From: Acidobacteriota bacterium
Lineage (GTDB): Bacteria > Acidobacteriota > Vicinamibacteria > Marinacidobacterales > Marinacidobacteraceae
Assembly: GCA_022826195.1 (NCBI GenBank)
Contig: JAJDVI010000064.1
Coordinates: 1-58,616, forward strand
DNA length: 58,616 nt
Direction: 5' to 3'
Shown one piece after another: positions 8,941 through 18,780 of this stretch. The notes below the pieces were generated by a model that saw nothing but the letters and a program-made list of their open reading frames with translations, searched no databases and was not told the DNA's origin. The position numbers and the translations under genes are program-made. How positions within the stretch are numbered: the stretch's first letter is position 1; the number at the start of each line of letters is the position of its first letter.

Positions 8941-9894
8941 TCAGGACCCGGGATTGCGGAGCTGGTCGAGAATCTCCTGCACCATCGCCGCCTGCGCTCC
9001 GTCCGGGTCCAGCTCGAGGAAACGCTCGAAGGCGGCGATCGCTCCCTCGCGATCCTCCTCGCGCGCTCGCGCCATCCCGATCTGCAGTTGCGCGGGGGCG
9101 AACTCGGGATCGGCCTCCGCCGCCTTGGCGTAGAACTCGTCCGCCAGCTCCACCTTGCCGGCGTTACTCGCGTAGACCGCGTAGTTGAACAGGTTGACCG
9201 CGTTCCCCTCGACCAGCTCCATGGCGCGGTCGAAGGCGGCGAGAGCCTGGTCCCACTCCCTCTGTTGGCCGTGCAGGTCGCCGACCGCCATGATCGCCTC
9301 GAGCATCGACTCATCGAGTTCGGCGGCTTTCTCGTAGGCCTCGATGGCCGCGGCGTGGTCATCCATCCGCTCGTACGCCGCCGCGAGGTTGAAATACAGG
9401 TTGGCCGAATTCGGGGTCAACTCGATCAGTTTGTGGAACTCGGCGATCGCCGCCGCGAAGTCGCCCGCCGCAAAGGCATCCTGGGCCATTTGGCTTGCCG
9501 CGTTGAACTGGTCCGCCTGCGCCTGGCTCAACACCCCCTCCGGGAGGGGATAGAGGGTCTCGTTGATGACGCTCTGGCCGCCATTCGAGACCGTCACCAT
9601 CGCCTGGAGCGGTTCCCAGCCCTCGAGTTCGAAGGACACCCGGTACATCTGCACCGGGATACCGGCCCGGAGGAACTCTCCCTTGTCGTTGGTCTTGACC
9701 CGGATGGGCCGGCCGCCGCCATCGAGCAGCACGATGGAGACCTGGACGTCCGGTACCGGATTGCCGTCCGGATCAACGATCGTTCCGCGAATCGCGCCCC
9801 GCTGGGCAAGCGCCGGCGCCGCTGCCGACAGCAACAACGCGGCCGCCAGCACGAACAGGCCGCCTTTCCGGGCGGTCCAATGAACACTCTGCAC
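8941..9894 (-). CDS. Secreted carboxypeptidase-regulatory-like plus TPR protein
   Basis: A 317-residue protein starting at GTG 9894, with GGAGGAG about 8 nt upstream. A signal peptide ends near APALAQ. Residues about 32-110 form a carboxypeptidase-regulatory (transthyretin-like) domain: GAIRGTIVDPDGNPVPDVQVSI, then KGEFLRAGIP. Several TPR units follow, for example ANLYFNLAAAYERMDDHAAA and FAPAQLQIGMARAREEDREG. Such proteins are scaffolds on the periplasmic side of the envelope; no enzymatic residues are evident. First gene of the operon with the M55 peptidase. Confidence 0.8.
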   Translation of the reverse strand: MQSVHWTARKGGLFVLAAALLLSAAAPALAQRGAIRGTIVDPDGNPVPDVQVSIVLLDGGGRPIRVKTNDKGEFLRAGIPVQMYRVSFELEGWEPLQAMVTVSNGGQSVINETLYPLPEGVLSQAQADQFNAASQMAQDAFAAGDFAAAIAEFHKLIELTPNSANLYFNLAAAYERMDDHAAAIEAYEKAAELDESMLEAIMAVGDLHGQQREWDQALAAFDRAMELVEGNAVNLFNYAVYASNAGKVELADEFYAKAAEADPEFAPAQLQIGMARAREEDREGAIAAFERFLELDPDGAQAAMVQEILDQLRNPGS

Positions 9895-9975
9895 GATACG
9901 AACTCCTCCTGGGGCCGCCGCGGCCGGGTCGGCACGGCTCCGGCGGAGACGCCGACCCGGGGCGAAGGGCGGACA

Positions 9976-9981
9976 ATTCTA
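9976..9981 (-). promoter_or_regulatory. -10-like hexamer for the minus-strand operon
   Basis: TAGAAT read on the minus strand, within the 146-bp divergent spacer between the TPR operon and the molybdoenzyme gene. It would place the transcript start roughly 75 nt upstream of the GTG at 9894. Assigned by composition and position only. Confidence 0.25.
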
Positions 9982-10027
9982 GCAATCGCCGTTGCCGGCG
10001 ATCCGAAACAGCCCCACCCAAATCCGC

Positions 10028-10033
10028 CATAAT
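10028..10033 (+). promoter_or_regulatory. -10-like hexamer, probably leaderless
   Basis: CATAAT ends 7 nt before the ATG at 10041, so transcription would begin at or next to the start codon. No Shine-Dalgarno sequence is present, consistent with leaderless translation. Confidence 0.4.
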
Positions 10034-10040
10034 CCGGGCC

Positions 10041-11300
10041 ATGGCCAAGAACCGGGACAGCGGCGGGCTGCCCTCGCGCCGCGAGCTGCTCGCGGGGGTC
10101 GTAGGGACCGCTGCCGTCGGCGCCGGAGCCGTCGCGGGCGCCCAGCAGGGGGAGAGCCCGAAACCCCGGCCCCGGGCGCCCGAGGACCCCACCAAGATGC
10201 AGGGCCTCGTGCCCCGTCCGCTGGGCGAGCGCTCGGCGTTCGAGACCCCGCGGCGGCTGGTCCGGGTGCTGGAGCCTTCCTCGTCATCGCGCACCCCGCT
10301 CCAGTATCTCCAGGGAATCGTCACCCCGGCCGACCTCCACTTCGAACGGCACCACGGAGGGATTCCCAACATCGATCCGGAGCGCTACGAACTCCTCATC
10401 CACGGGATGGTGGAACGCCCGCAGACGTTCAGCCTGGCCGACCTGAAACGTTTCCCGGCCGAGTCGAAGCTCCGGTTCCTGGAGTGCTCGGGGAACGGGG
10501 GGACGGCCTTCCAGAACCAGGGCCGCTACCCGCGCATGAGTCCCCAGGAGATGGACGGCCTCACCAGCAGCAGCGAGTGGACCGGGGTCCCGCTGAAACT
10601 CCTGTTCCGGGAGGTGGGCGCCCGCCCCGAAGCCACCTGGTTCCTCGCCGAGGGGATGGACGCCGCGGTGATGACGCGCTCGGTCCCCATGGAAAAGGCC
10701 TGGGACGACGCCATCATCGCCTACGCGCAGAACGGAGAGCCGCTCCGCCCCGAGCAGGGCTACCCCGTCCGGCTCTTCCTTCCGGGCTGGGAGGGCAACG
10801 CGAGCGTGAAGTGGCTGCGCCGGCTCGAGCTGTCCGACCGGCCCTTCATGACCCGCGAGGAGACTTCCAAGTACACCGATCCGCTCCCCGGGGGAAAGGC
10901 GCGGATGTTCAGCTTCGGGATGGATGCGAAGTCGCTGATCACCTTTCCCACGTTCCCCGAGCGCCTCGGCGGGCCTGGCTGGTGGGAGATCCGGGGTATC
11001 GCGTGGACCGGCCGGGGCCGGATCACCCGCGTGGAGATCTCGACGGACGGCGGCCGGAACTGGGAGGATGCGGAGCTCCAGGATCCGGTGCTCCCGAAGT
11101 GCCACGTCCGCTTCCGCAGGCTCTGGAACTGGGACGGCCGCGAGGCCACCCTGATGAGCCGGGCGACCGACGAGACCGGGTATGTCCAACCGACCCGGGA
11201 CGCACTCCTCGCGGCCCGCGGGTCCTACACGCGCTATCACTACAACCAGATCCGTTCCTGGCGCGTGGAGTCCGACGGACAGGTCTTCTTTGCGGGCTGA
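10041..11300 (+). CDS. Sulfite-oxidase-family molybdopterin enzyme (SoxC/SorA-like)
   Basis: A 419-residue molybdenum-cofactor oxidoreductase of the sulfite oxidase family. A twin-arginine leader, SRRELLAGVVGTAAVG (R13/R14), exports the folded enzyme. C149 in RFLECSGNGG is the expected molybdenum-ligand cysteine. The C-terminal part (ITRVEISTDGGRNW and after) is the Mo-co dimerisation domain. Its partner, a lipoprotein cytochrome c, overlaps the 3' end, as in SoxCD and SorAB pairs that pass electrons from a sulfur substrate to the respiratory chain. Whether the substrate is sulfite or a SoxY-bound sulfane sulfur cannot be told; no soxYZAB genes are present. Confidence 0.88.
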   Translation: MAKNRDSGGLPSRRELLAGVVGTAAVGAGAVAGAQQGESPKPRPRAPEDPTKMQGLVPRPLGERSAFETPRRLVRVLEPSSSSRTPLQYLQGIVTPADLHFERHHGGIPNIDPERYELLIHGMVERPQTFSLADLKRFPAESKLRFLECSGNGGTAFQNQGRYPRMSPQEMDGLTSSSEWTGVPLKLLFREVGARPEATWFLAEGMDAAVMTRSVPMEKAWDDAIIAYAQNGEPLRPEQGYPVRLFLPGWEGNASVKWLRRLELSDRPFMTREETSKYTDPLPGGKARMFSFGMDAKSLITFPTFPERLGGPGWWEIRGIAWTGRGRITRVEISTDGGRNWEDAELQDPVLPKCHVRFRRLWNWDGREATLMSRATDETGYVQPTRDALLAARGSYTRYHYNQIRSWRVESDGQVFFAG

Positions 11301-12017
11301 ACTCGCTGCAGCAGCCGCCCTGGTCCTGCTGCTCCCGGCGTGCGCCCCGGAGCCGGAGACCGGCTCGTTGGCCGCGGCGGAGGACGACGTCGTCCCGCCG
11401 GTCCCGCCCGAAGCGGGGCGCGCCCCGCCCCGGCCTGAACTCCACCCCGGAATGCCGGGACTGCTGAACGAGGCGGAACGGGAGGCGCTCGCGGCGGCCC
11501 GCGAAGACGGCCTCGCGGACATCGGCCACCTCCCGGAGTTCGGTTTCGGCGAGACCGCGAGTCCGGAACGGATCGCCGCCTGGGACATCGACATCGGGCC
11601 CGACGGCGAGGGACTGCCCCCGGGAAGCGGTTCCGTGGAACGGGGCGAAACGCTCTACCGGCTGCAGTGCGTCCAGTGTCACGGCGCGCGGGGCGAGGGC
11701 TCGCAGTTCGAGGCGCTGGCCGGCCGCGTCCCCGGCGACCGTTTCCCCTTCGCCGAGGATCGGCGGTATCGGATCACGGTGGGCAGCTACTGGCCCTACG
11801 CGACGACGCTCTTCGACTACATCCGGCGGGCGATGCCGCAGGCCGCGCCCGGCAGCCTTCCTCCCGACGACGTGTACGCCCTGACCGCGTTCATCCTCCA
11901 GTTGAACGGCATCCTCGGGCCGGGAGACTCCCTCGACGCCGAGTCCCTGCCCCGGATCAGGATGCCCGCCCGCGACCGCTTCGTCCGGGACGACCGGCGC
12001 GGGGGGCCGGAGGTGCG

Positions 12018-12021
<4 letters not shown>
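11290..12021 (+). CDS. Lipoprotein cytochrome c, electron acceptor of the molybdoenzyme
   Basis: A 243-residue c-type cytochrome. I place the start at TTG 11290, inside the last codons of the molybdoenzyme gene, because it gives a compact lipoprotein signal (hydrophobic ALVLLLPAC, lipid-attachment Cys18). Longer in-frame starts would put 30 residues of antisense-like sequence in front. A Pro/Glu-rich spacer follows, then a single heme site CVQCH (C127, C130, H131) in [17 protein letters not shown]. The stop overlaps the glnS start as ATGA. It should shuttle electrons from the upstream enzyme at the periplasmic face. Monoheme, unlike diheme SoxD. Confidence 0.8.
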
Positions 12022-13805
<1,784 letters not shown>

Positions 13806-13891
13806 CGCTACCCACTCCCACGGCGCTGCAACGCTACCCATCCACACGGCGCCGCGGCCCGCACGGTCGCCGAACCCCCGAAGCCGCCACT

Positions 13892-13897
13892 TACGAT
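13892..13897 (+). promoter_or_regulatory. -10-like hexamer upstream of ggt
   Basis: TACGAT lies 21 nt before the ATG at 13919, with a GGAGG ribosome site in between. The 113-bp gap after glnS and this motif suggest that ggt has its own promoter. Confidence 0.3.
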
Positions 13898-13918
13898 TCC
13901 TTGACGGAGGATCGCCCG

Positions 13919-15592
13919 ATGCGTTTTCCTGTGCTGCTCGTCATGTCCCTTCTCGTAACCGCCGCACCCGCCCTGGACGCGGCCGCTCCCGGCGACCGGC
14001 CCGCCAAGGACACGAAGCTCGGCCGCTCGCCGGTCCTCGCCCGGAACGGCATGATCGCCACCAGCCAGCCGCTGGCGTCGGCGGCGGGACTCCGGGTGCT
14101 CATGGAGGGCGGCAACGCGGTGGACGCGGCGATCACCGCGGCGGCGGTGCTGAACGTGGTCGAACCGATGATGTGCGGCATCGGCGGCGACCTCTTCGCG
14201 CTCTACTACGAGGCGGACACGGGGACGCTCCACGGCCTGAACGCCACCGGGCGCGCCGGGGCGCGGTCGGACGCCGCGAAGCTCCGCGCCGACGGCCTTA
14301 CCCGGATGCCGGGAAGCGGCCCCCTCGCGGTGACCGTGCCCGGAGCGCTCGACGGCTGGGAAGAACTCGTGAGCCGCTTCGGAACGCGGCCGCTCGGCGA
14401 ACTGCTCCAGCCGGCCATCCGGCACGCCGAGGAGGGGTTTCCGGTGTCCGAGGTCATCTCGGTCCAGTGGAAGCAGGCCGAGGACAAGCTCGCCCGCCAC
14501 CCGGCGACCGCCGCCGCCTACCTCGTGGACGGGAAGCGCGCGCCCGAGCACGGCGAGGTGTTCCGCTCGCCGGACTTCGCGAAGACCCTCCGCAAGATCG
14601 CCGAGACGGGCACGGACGTCTTCTACCGGGGCGAGATCGCGCAGGCCATCCACGACTTCATGGAGGCGGAGGGCGGCCTCGTGACCAGGGACGACCTCGC
14701 GGCGCACGACTCCACCTGGGTAGACCCAATCAGCACCACCTACCGGGGCGTGGAGATCTTCCAGATCCCGCCGAACTCCCAGGGGTTCGTGGCGCTCGAG
14801 ATGCTGAACATCCTCGAGGGGTACGAGGACCTCGCGGAACTCCGCCACAACTCGTCGGGGTACCTCCACCGGCTCATCGAGGCCAAGAAGCTGGCGTTCG
14901 CCGACCGGGACGCGTACCTCGGAGACCCCGAGCACATGCGGGTTCCGGTCGAGACCCTCATCTCCAAGGAGTACGCGGCCACCCGGCGCACCGCCATCGA
15001 GCCGGAGCGGGCGGCGCGGGACGTCGCTCCCGGAATGACCGACGACGGCGACACCATCTACCTGACGGTGGTGGACAAGGACCGGAACGCCATCTCGCTC
15101 ATCTACAGCATCTTCGGCAGCTTCGGCTCCGGACTCGTGGTGCCGGGGACCGGCATCGCGCTCCAGAACCGGGGCACCGGGTTTTCGCTCGAGGAGGGAC
15201 ATCCGAACGAACTCGAGCCCGGCAAGCGCGCCCTCCACACCAACATGCCCGGGATGGCGTTCCGCGACGGCAGGCCGTGGCTCGCCTACGGGGTCATGGG
15301 AGGCGACATGCAGCCCCAGGGCCACACCCAGGTCCTCCTCAACATGATCGACTTCGGGATGCACGTCCAGAAGGCCGGCGAAATGCCGCGTTTCCGTCAC
15401 AGCGCCTCGGGCGTCGGGATCGAGTCCGGGGTGGACCCGGACGACCTGGCCGCCCTCTCCCGCATGGGACACAACGTGGTCACCCGGTTCGGCGCCTACG
15501 GGGGCTATCAGGCCATCATGATCGACTGGGAGAACGGGGTGCTGCTCGGCGGTTCCGATCCGCGGAAAGACGGCGCCGCGATGGGCTACTGA
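13919..15592 (+). CDS. ggt: Gamma-glutamyltranspeptidase
   Basis: A 557-residue exported Ntn-hydrolase that hydrolyses or transfers the gamma-glutamyl group of glutathione and similar peptides. The start at 13919 is preceded by GGAGG and gives a signal peptide of about 22 residues; the open frame extends much further upstream only as an antisense-type shadow. Family motifs are MEGGNAVDAAITA, GIGGDLFALYY and RFSRR-free MAFRDGRPWLAYGVMGGD. Autocatalytic cleavage should occur before T379 in DDGDTIYLTVVD, giving the nucleophilic threonine of the small subunit. Periplasmic action together with the nearby TonB-dependent receptor is consistent with peptide scavenging. Confidence 0.93.
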   Translation: MRFPVLLVMSLLVTAAPALDAAAPGDRPAKDTKLGRSPVLARNGMIATSQPLASAAGLRVLMEGGNAVDAAITAAAVLNVVEPMMCGIGGDLFALYYEADTGTLHGLNATGRAGARSDAAKLRADGLTRMPGSGPLAVTVPGALDGWEELVSRFGTRPLGELLQPAIRHAEEGFPVSEVISVQWKQAEDKLARHPATAAAYLVDGKRAPEHGEVFRSPDFAKTLRKIAETGTDVFYRGEIAQAIHDFMEAEGGLVTRDDLAAHDSTWVDPISTTYRGVEIFQIPPNSQGFVALEMLNILEGYEDLAELRHNSSGYLHRLIEAKKLAFADRDAYLGDPEHMRVPVETLISKEYAATRRTAIEPERAARDVAPGMTDDGDTIYLTVVDKDRNAISLIYSIFGSFGSGLVVPGTGIALQNRGTGFSLEEGHPNELEPGKRALHTNMPGMAFRDGRPWLAYGVMGGDMQPQGHTQVLLNMIDFGMHVQKAGEMPRFRHSASGVGIESGVDPDDLAALSRMGHNVVTRFGAYGGYQAIMIDWENGVLLGGSDPRKDGAAMGY

Positions 15593-15658
15593 CACACGGC
15601 GCCTGCCGACGCTCGCCGAGTCACCCATCACGCCATTCCGGCTAGCCTTCCGGGTCCA

Positions 15659-17833
15659 ATGCTCCTGCGGTTTCCCGACCGGATCCGGATGGCCGGAAGG
15701 CGGTGTCCGCTGAGCGTCCTTTCGGCGGCCTTCGTCATGGTGTGGGTCTCCGCCGGGGCTGCCCATCCCGCCTCGCGACCGGCGGCGCCCGGCCAGGATC
15801 AGCGGGCCGGGGAGGAAGAGTCCTCCGAGGACGAAGAGCAGCCAGAACTCCCCGTGCTTTCGGAGACGGTGGTCGTCACCGCCTCCCGGGCCGAGTCTCC
15901 GCTGCTGACGGCGCCCGCGGCCATCGCGGTGCGCACCGAGGAGGAGCTGGCCGCCGAGGCGGCCCGCACCTTCGCCGACCTCTTCGAGGGCGTTCCGGGG
16001 ATCTCGATCCAGGGGAACGCCCGCCGGATCACCGAGGCCCCGAACATCCGCGGCTTCGCCGACCAGCAGGTGGTGGTCCGCCAGGACGGGGGAAGGCAGA
16101 ACTTCAACGCCGCCCACGGTGGCCGGTTCTTCACCGACCCGGACCTCCTCCAGCGGGTCGAAGTGCTGCGCGGGGCCAACTCGGCCGTCTTCGGCAGCGG
16201 GGCGCTGGGCGGGGTGGTCTCCCTGACCACCCGGGGCGCCCGCGACCTGCTGGAGGCCGGTGAGGAGTTCGGCGGCCGCTACCGGGTCGGCTACCAGTCG
16301 AACGGGGGGGACCTCATCCAGTCCTTCTCGGGGTTTGCAGCGAACGACACGCTCGACGCGCTGGTCAACTTCGGTCTCGGCGGCACGCGCGCCCCGATCC
16401 GGGACGGGAACGGCGACGCCATCCCGAACACCGAGGACGAACTCCGGAACGGACTGGTGAAGCTGGGGTGGAGTCCCAACCTCGGGACTCGCTGGGAGGT
16501 CTCCTGGCAGGGATTCGACAACCGGGCGGCGGAACCCACGAACGCGAACGATCTGACTGGAACGCTGGTGGACCGGGATACCCGCTTCGAGGCGCTGCGG
16601 GCGCGCTTCACCGCCCGCTCGCAGGAATCCGAGTGGCTCGACCTCTCGATCCTGGGCTACCGCAACGGCGTGGAGGTCGGAGAAGACATGCGGATCCGGC
16701 CGCGCCGGGACGAGACGGCGTTCGAAACGCTGGGAATGGAGGCGCACAACAGCTCCCGCTTCCGCTGGGGGAGCGACGTCCGCTTCACCCTCAACCTGGG
16801 CGCCGAGGCCTACCGTGACACGCAGTCGGGAACCCGCGACGGAGCGCCGCGACTCCAGTTCCCGGACGCCGAGGCCTCCTACGCCGGCGCTTTCGTGTAC
16901 GGCGAGGCCGAGGTCCGCGGCCGGCTGCAGCTCGCGGCCGGCCTGCGGCGCGACCAGTGGCGGATCCGGGCGGACCGCTTCGCCGGGCGCGACGAAGGCG
17001 GCTTCTCGCCGCGGGCCAGCGCCGGTTACCGGATCGGCGAGGGCGCGTTCGTCTGGGTCGGCGCTTCCCGGGGTTTCCGGGTGCCGAGCCTGACCGAGCT
17101 GTATGCCGACGGGCTCCACTTCCAGTTCCCGGTCGGCCCGGGGATCGACGTGCTCAACTGGTTCCGGTCGGACCCGACGCTGGCGGCGGAACGGGGCACT
17201 TCGTGGGAGGCCGGACTCCGCGGCGGGCGGGGCTCGCTCTCGTTCGAGACCACCTGCTTCGACCAGACGGTGGCCGACTACGTGGACCAGGTGGTCGTGG
17301 TGTCGGATCCGAACCTCGACCTGGAAGTGGATCCGGTCACCGGGAGAACGATCATCCGGGGAATCACCTACAACGCGTCGCTCGACGCCCGCCTGCGCGG
17401 GTGCGAAGCCGCGGGGCTCTTCGAGCGGCCCCGGTTCCGGATGCGCGCGAGCGGTTCGCTGCTCGACACCGAGAACCTCGACACCGGCGAAGCCCTCGGC
17501 AGGGCGCCGGCCAACGCCCTGCACCTGATGGCCAGCGGCCGCATCCCGTCCCTCGACCTCGAAGTCGGCGGCCGGGCGACGCTGGCCGGGAGCCGGACCC
17601 GGGGTCTCGCGGCCAGCCGCTCGGCCGACGCGGACGGGGAGTCACCCGGCTACCGGGTCCTGGACCTCTTCCTCCGCTTCACCCCGGACAGCGGCCCGCT
17701 CGCCGGCGTGGACTGGACCCTCGCCGTCAACAACCTGACGGACGAGTACTACGCCGTCTTCCCGGCGGTGGTCCCGCAGCCGGGGCGGAGTCTGAGGGTC
17801 TCCGCGGCGTACCGGTTCGGATTCAGCCGTTAA
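15659..17833 (+). CDS. TonB-dependent outer-membrane receptor
   Basis: A 724-residue outer-membrane gated channel. A signal peptide (about 10-36) is followed by an acidic Glu-rich stretch and a TonB-box-like segment at 67-77 (LSETVVVTASR). The plug domain contains GVPGISIQGNARRITEAPNIRG-type sequence and VLRGANSAVFGSGALGG. The rest is a strand-rich barrel with GYRIGEGAFVWVGASRGFRVPSL and the final YRFGFSR. It resembles haem/hemoglobin or siderophore-type receptors, but the ligand is not assignable. TAGCCT 10 nt before the ATG is a candidate -10. The stop TAA lies in the terminal repeat of the adjacent 187-bp element. An in-frame ATG at 15689 is an alternative start. Confidence 0.9.
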   Translation: MLLRFPDRIRMAGRRCPLSVLSAAFVMVWVSAGAAHPASRPAAPGQDQRAGEEESSEDEEQPELPVLSETVVVTASRAESPLLTAPAAIAVRTEEELAAEAARTFADLFEGVPGISIQGNARRITEAPNIRGFADQQVVVRQDGGRQNFNAAHGGRFFTDPDLLQRVEVLRGANSAVFGSGALGGVVSLTTRGARDLLEAGEEFGGRYRVGYQSNGGDLIQSFSGFAANDTLDALVNFGLGGTRAPIRDGNGDAIPNTEDELRNGLVKLGWSPNLGTRWEVSWQGFDNRAAEPTNANDLTGTLVDRDTRFEALRARFTARSQESEWLDLSILGYRNGVEVGEDMRIRPRRDETAFETLGMEAHNSSRFRWGSDVRFTLNLGAEAYRDTQSGTRDGAPRLQFPDAEASYAGAFVYGEAEVRGRLQLAAGLRRDQWRIRADRFAGRDEGGFSPRASAGYRIGEGAFVWVGASRGFRVPSLTELYADGLHFQFPVGPGIDVLNWFRSDPTLAAERGTSWEAGLRGGRGSLSFETTCFDQTVADYVDQVVVVSDPNLDLEVDPVTGRTIIRGITYNASLDARLRGCEAAGLFERPRFRMRASGSLLDTENLDTGEALGRAPANALHLMASGRIPSLDLEVGGRATLAGSRTRGLAASRSADADGESPGYRVLDLFLRFTPDSGPLAGVDWTLAVNNLTDEYYAVFPAVVPQPGRSLRVSAAYRFGFSR

Positions 17834-18016
17834 CAGCCTGTGGTGGAACTGGCGTGAGCACCAAGAACGGCGAGGCGCCCGGCTGACAAGGCGCGTGAGG
17901 GAGGAATACCGAGTGTATTTCGACCGAAACGCAACGCAGAGCGCCTCGCAGAGGCGCGGTTCAGGCGGGATGGATCGCCGTTCGATTGCCACGTGAGTTT
18001 CACCACAGGCTGTTAA
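17830..18016. mobile_element. 187-bp MITE-like element with terminal inverted repeats
   Basis: The left end reads TTAACAGCCTGTGGTGGAACT and the right end, reverse-complemented, TTAACAGCCTGTGGTGAAACT: 20 of 21 positions match, with partial matching beyond. The element starts and ends in TTAA, which may be a target-site duplication or part of the repeat. An internal GCGCCTC-GCA-GAGGCGC hairpin is at 17941-17957. It contains no convincing gene. It lies exactly between convergent genes, and each terminal TTAA supplies the TAA stop of the neighbour on its side. Confidence 0.7.
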
Positions 18017-18780
18017 TTCTGCGGCCGCGCTCCTTCCACCGGGAGGAAGGCGGCGTCCACGCCGACCATGCCCTGGTCGGTGAAGAACGCGGACCAGAAG
18101 TCCCGGAGCGCCAGTTCGTCCACCAGCCCGTCGCGGCTGGGAGGGAGCTGGAGGACGGTGAGCGCCGCCCCCGCGAGGCCGCGGCTCCGGACCTCGCGGT
18201 AGAGCGAGGTCGCGCGGAAACCGTCGAAGTCCGGGATCCCCCGGTAGAAGTCCACCCCCACGTTCTGCATCAGGTCCGAGATCAGGATGAGATGTCCCCG
18301 CGCCTCCTCCGCATCCACGAACCGGCGGGCAGCGGCCTGCACCGCCTGGAGGATCGCGGAGGAGTCGCTCGGGCCGGCCCGGGACGCCGAACCCAGCGCG
18401 TCCCGGAGCGGCCGGAGATAGAGCGGCGCCCACTGGGCGGCGCGCTGGTCGGGGTTGTCCGACCAGTGGCTCACTTCGCAGGGATGCGGCGGGCGCCCTA
18501 TCTGCGCCGCCTCCCGGACTCCGCCCGGCGCTTCCGAGCGGACCTCGAACACGTGAAACACGGACCCGGCCGGCGCGCGTTCCGCCACGCCGCGAATCCG
18601 GTTCCAGAGGTCCGCGCGCTGCGGGCCGGAAAGCCCGTCCGTCGCGTCCACGACCACCGCAACGACCTCCGGCGGCAGCCCGGCCGGCCAATCGGCGCAC
18701 CCCTCGCGTTCCCCGCCGCAACCCGCGGCAAGGGAGAGGAGGGATGCCGCCAGCAGCGCGGCGAGGCGGCGGGGCGTCAG
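18013..18780 (-). CDS. vWA-like lipoprotein
   Basis: About 255 residues. The frame has a lipoprotein signal, TPRRLAALLAASLLSLAAGCGG, but no ATG, GTG or TTG in front of it. A CTG at 18780 is preceded by GGAG at 8-nt spacing and overlaps the upstream stop as CTGA, so I propose a CTG start; a GTG at 18657 would lose the signal. After the lipobox comes a von Willebrand A-like fold: VVVVDATDGLS at the MIDAS position (DxTxG rather than DxSxS), then SDSSAILQAVQAAARRF and HLILISDLMQN. It appears coupled to the membrane protein upstream. Function unknown. Confidence 0.65.
   Translation of the reverse strand: MTPRRLAALLAASLLSLAAGCGGEREGCADWPAGLPPEVVAVVVDATDGLSGPQRADLWNRIRGVAERAPAGSVFHVFEVRSEAPGGVREAAQIGRPPHPCEVSHWSDNPDQRAAQWAPLYLRPLRDALGSASRAGPSDSSAILQAVQAAARRFVDAEEARGHLILISDLMQNVGVDFYRGIPDFDGFRATSLYREVRSRGLAGAALTVLQLPPSRDGLVDELALRDFWSAFFTDQGMVGVDAAFLPVEGARPQN

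Noticed and set aside
13808..17524. Very long open frame on the minus strand across ggt and the TonB receptor
   Set aside because: It is antisense to two well-supported genes and its product is Arg/Gly/Val/His-rich with no family features; such frames arise from strong GC bias at third positions.
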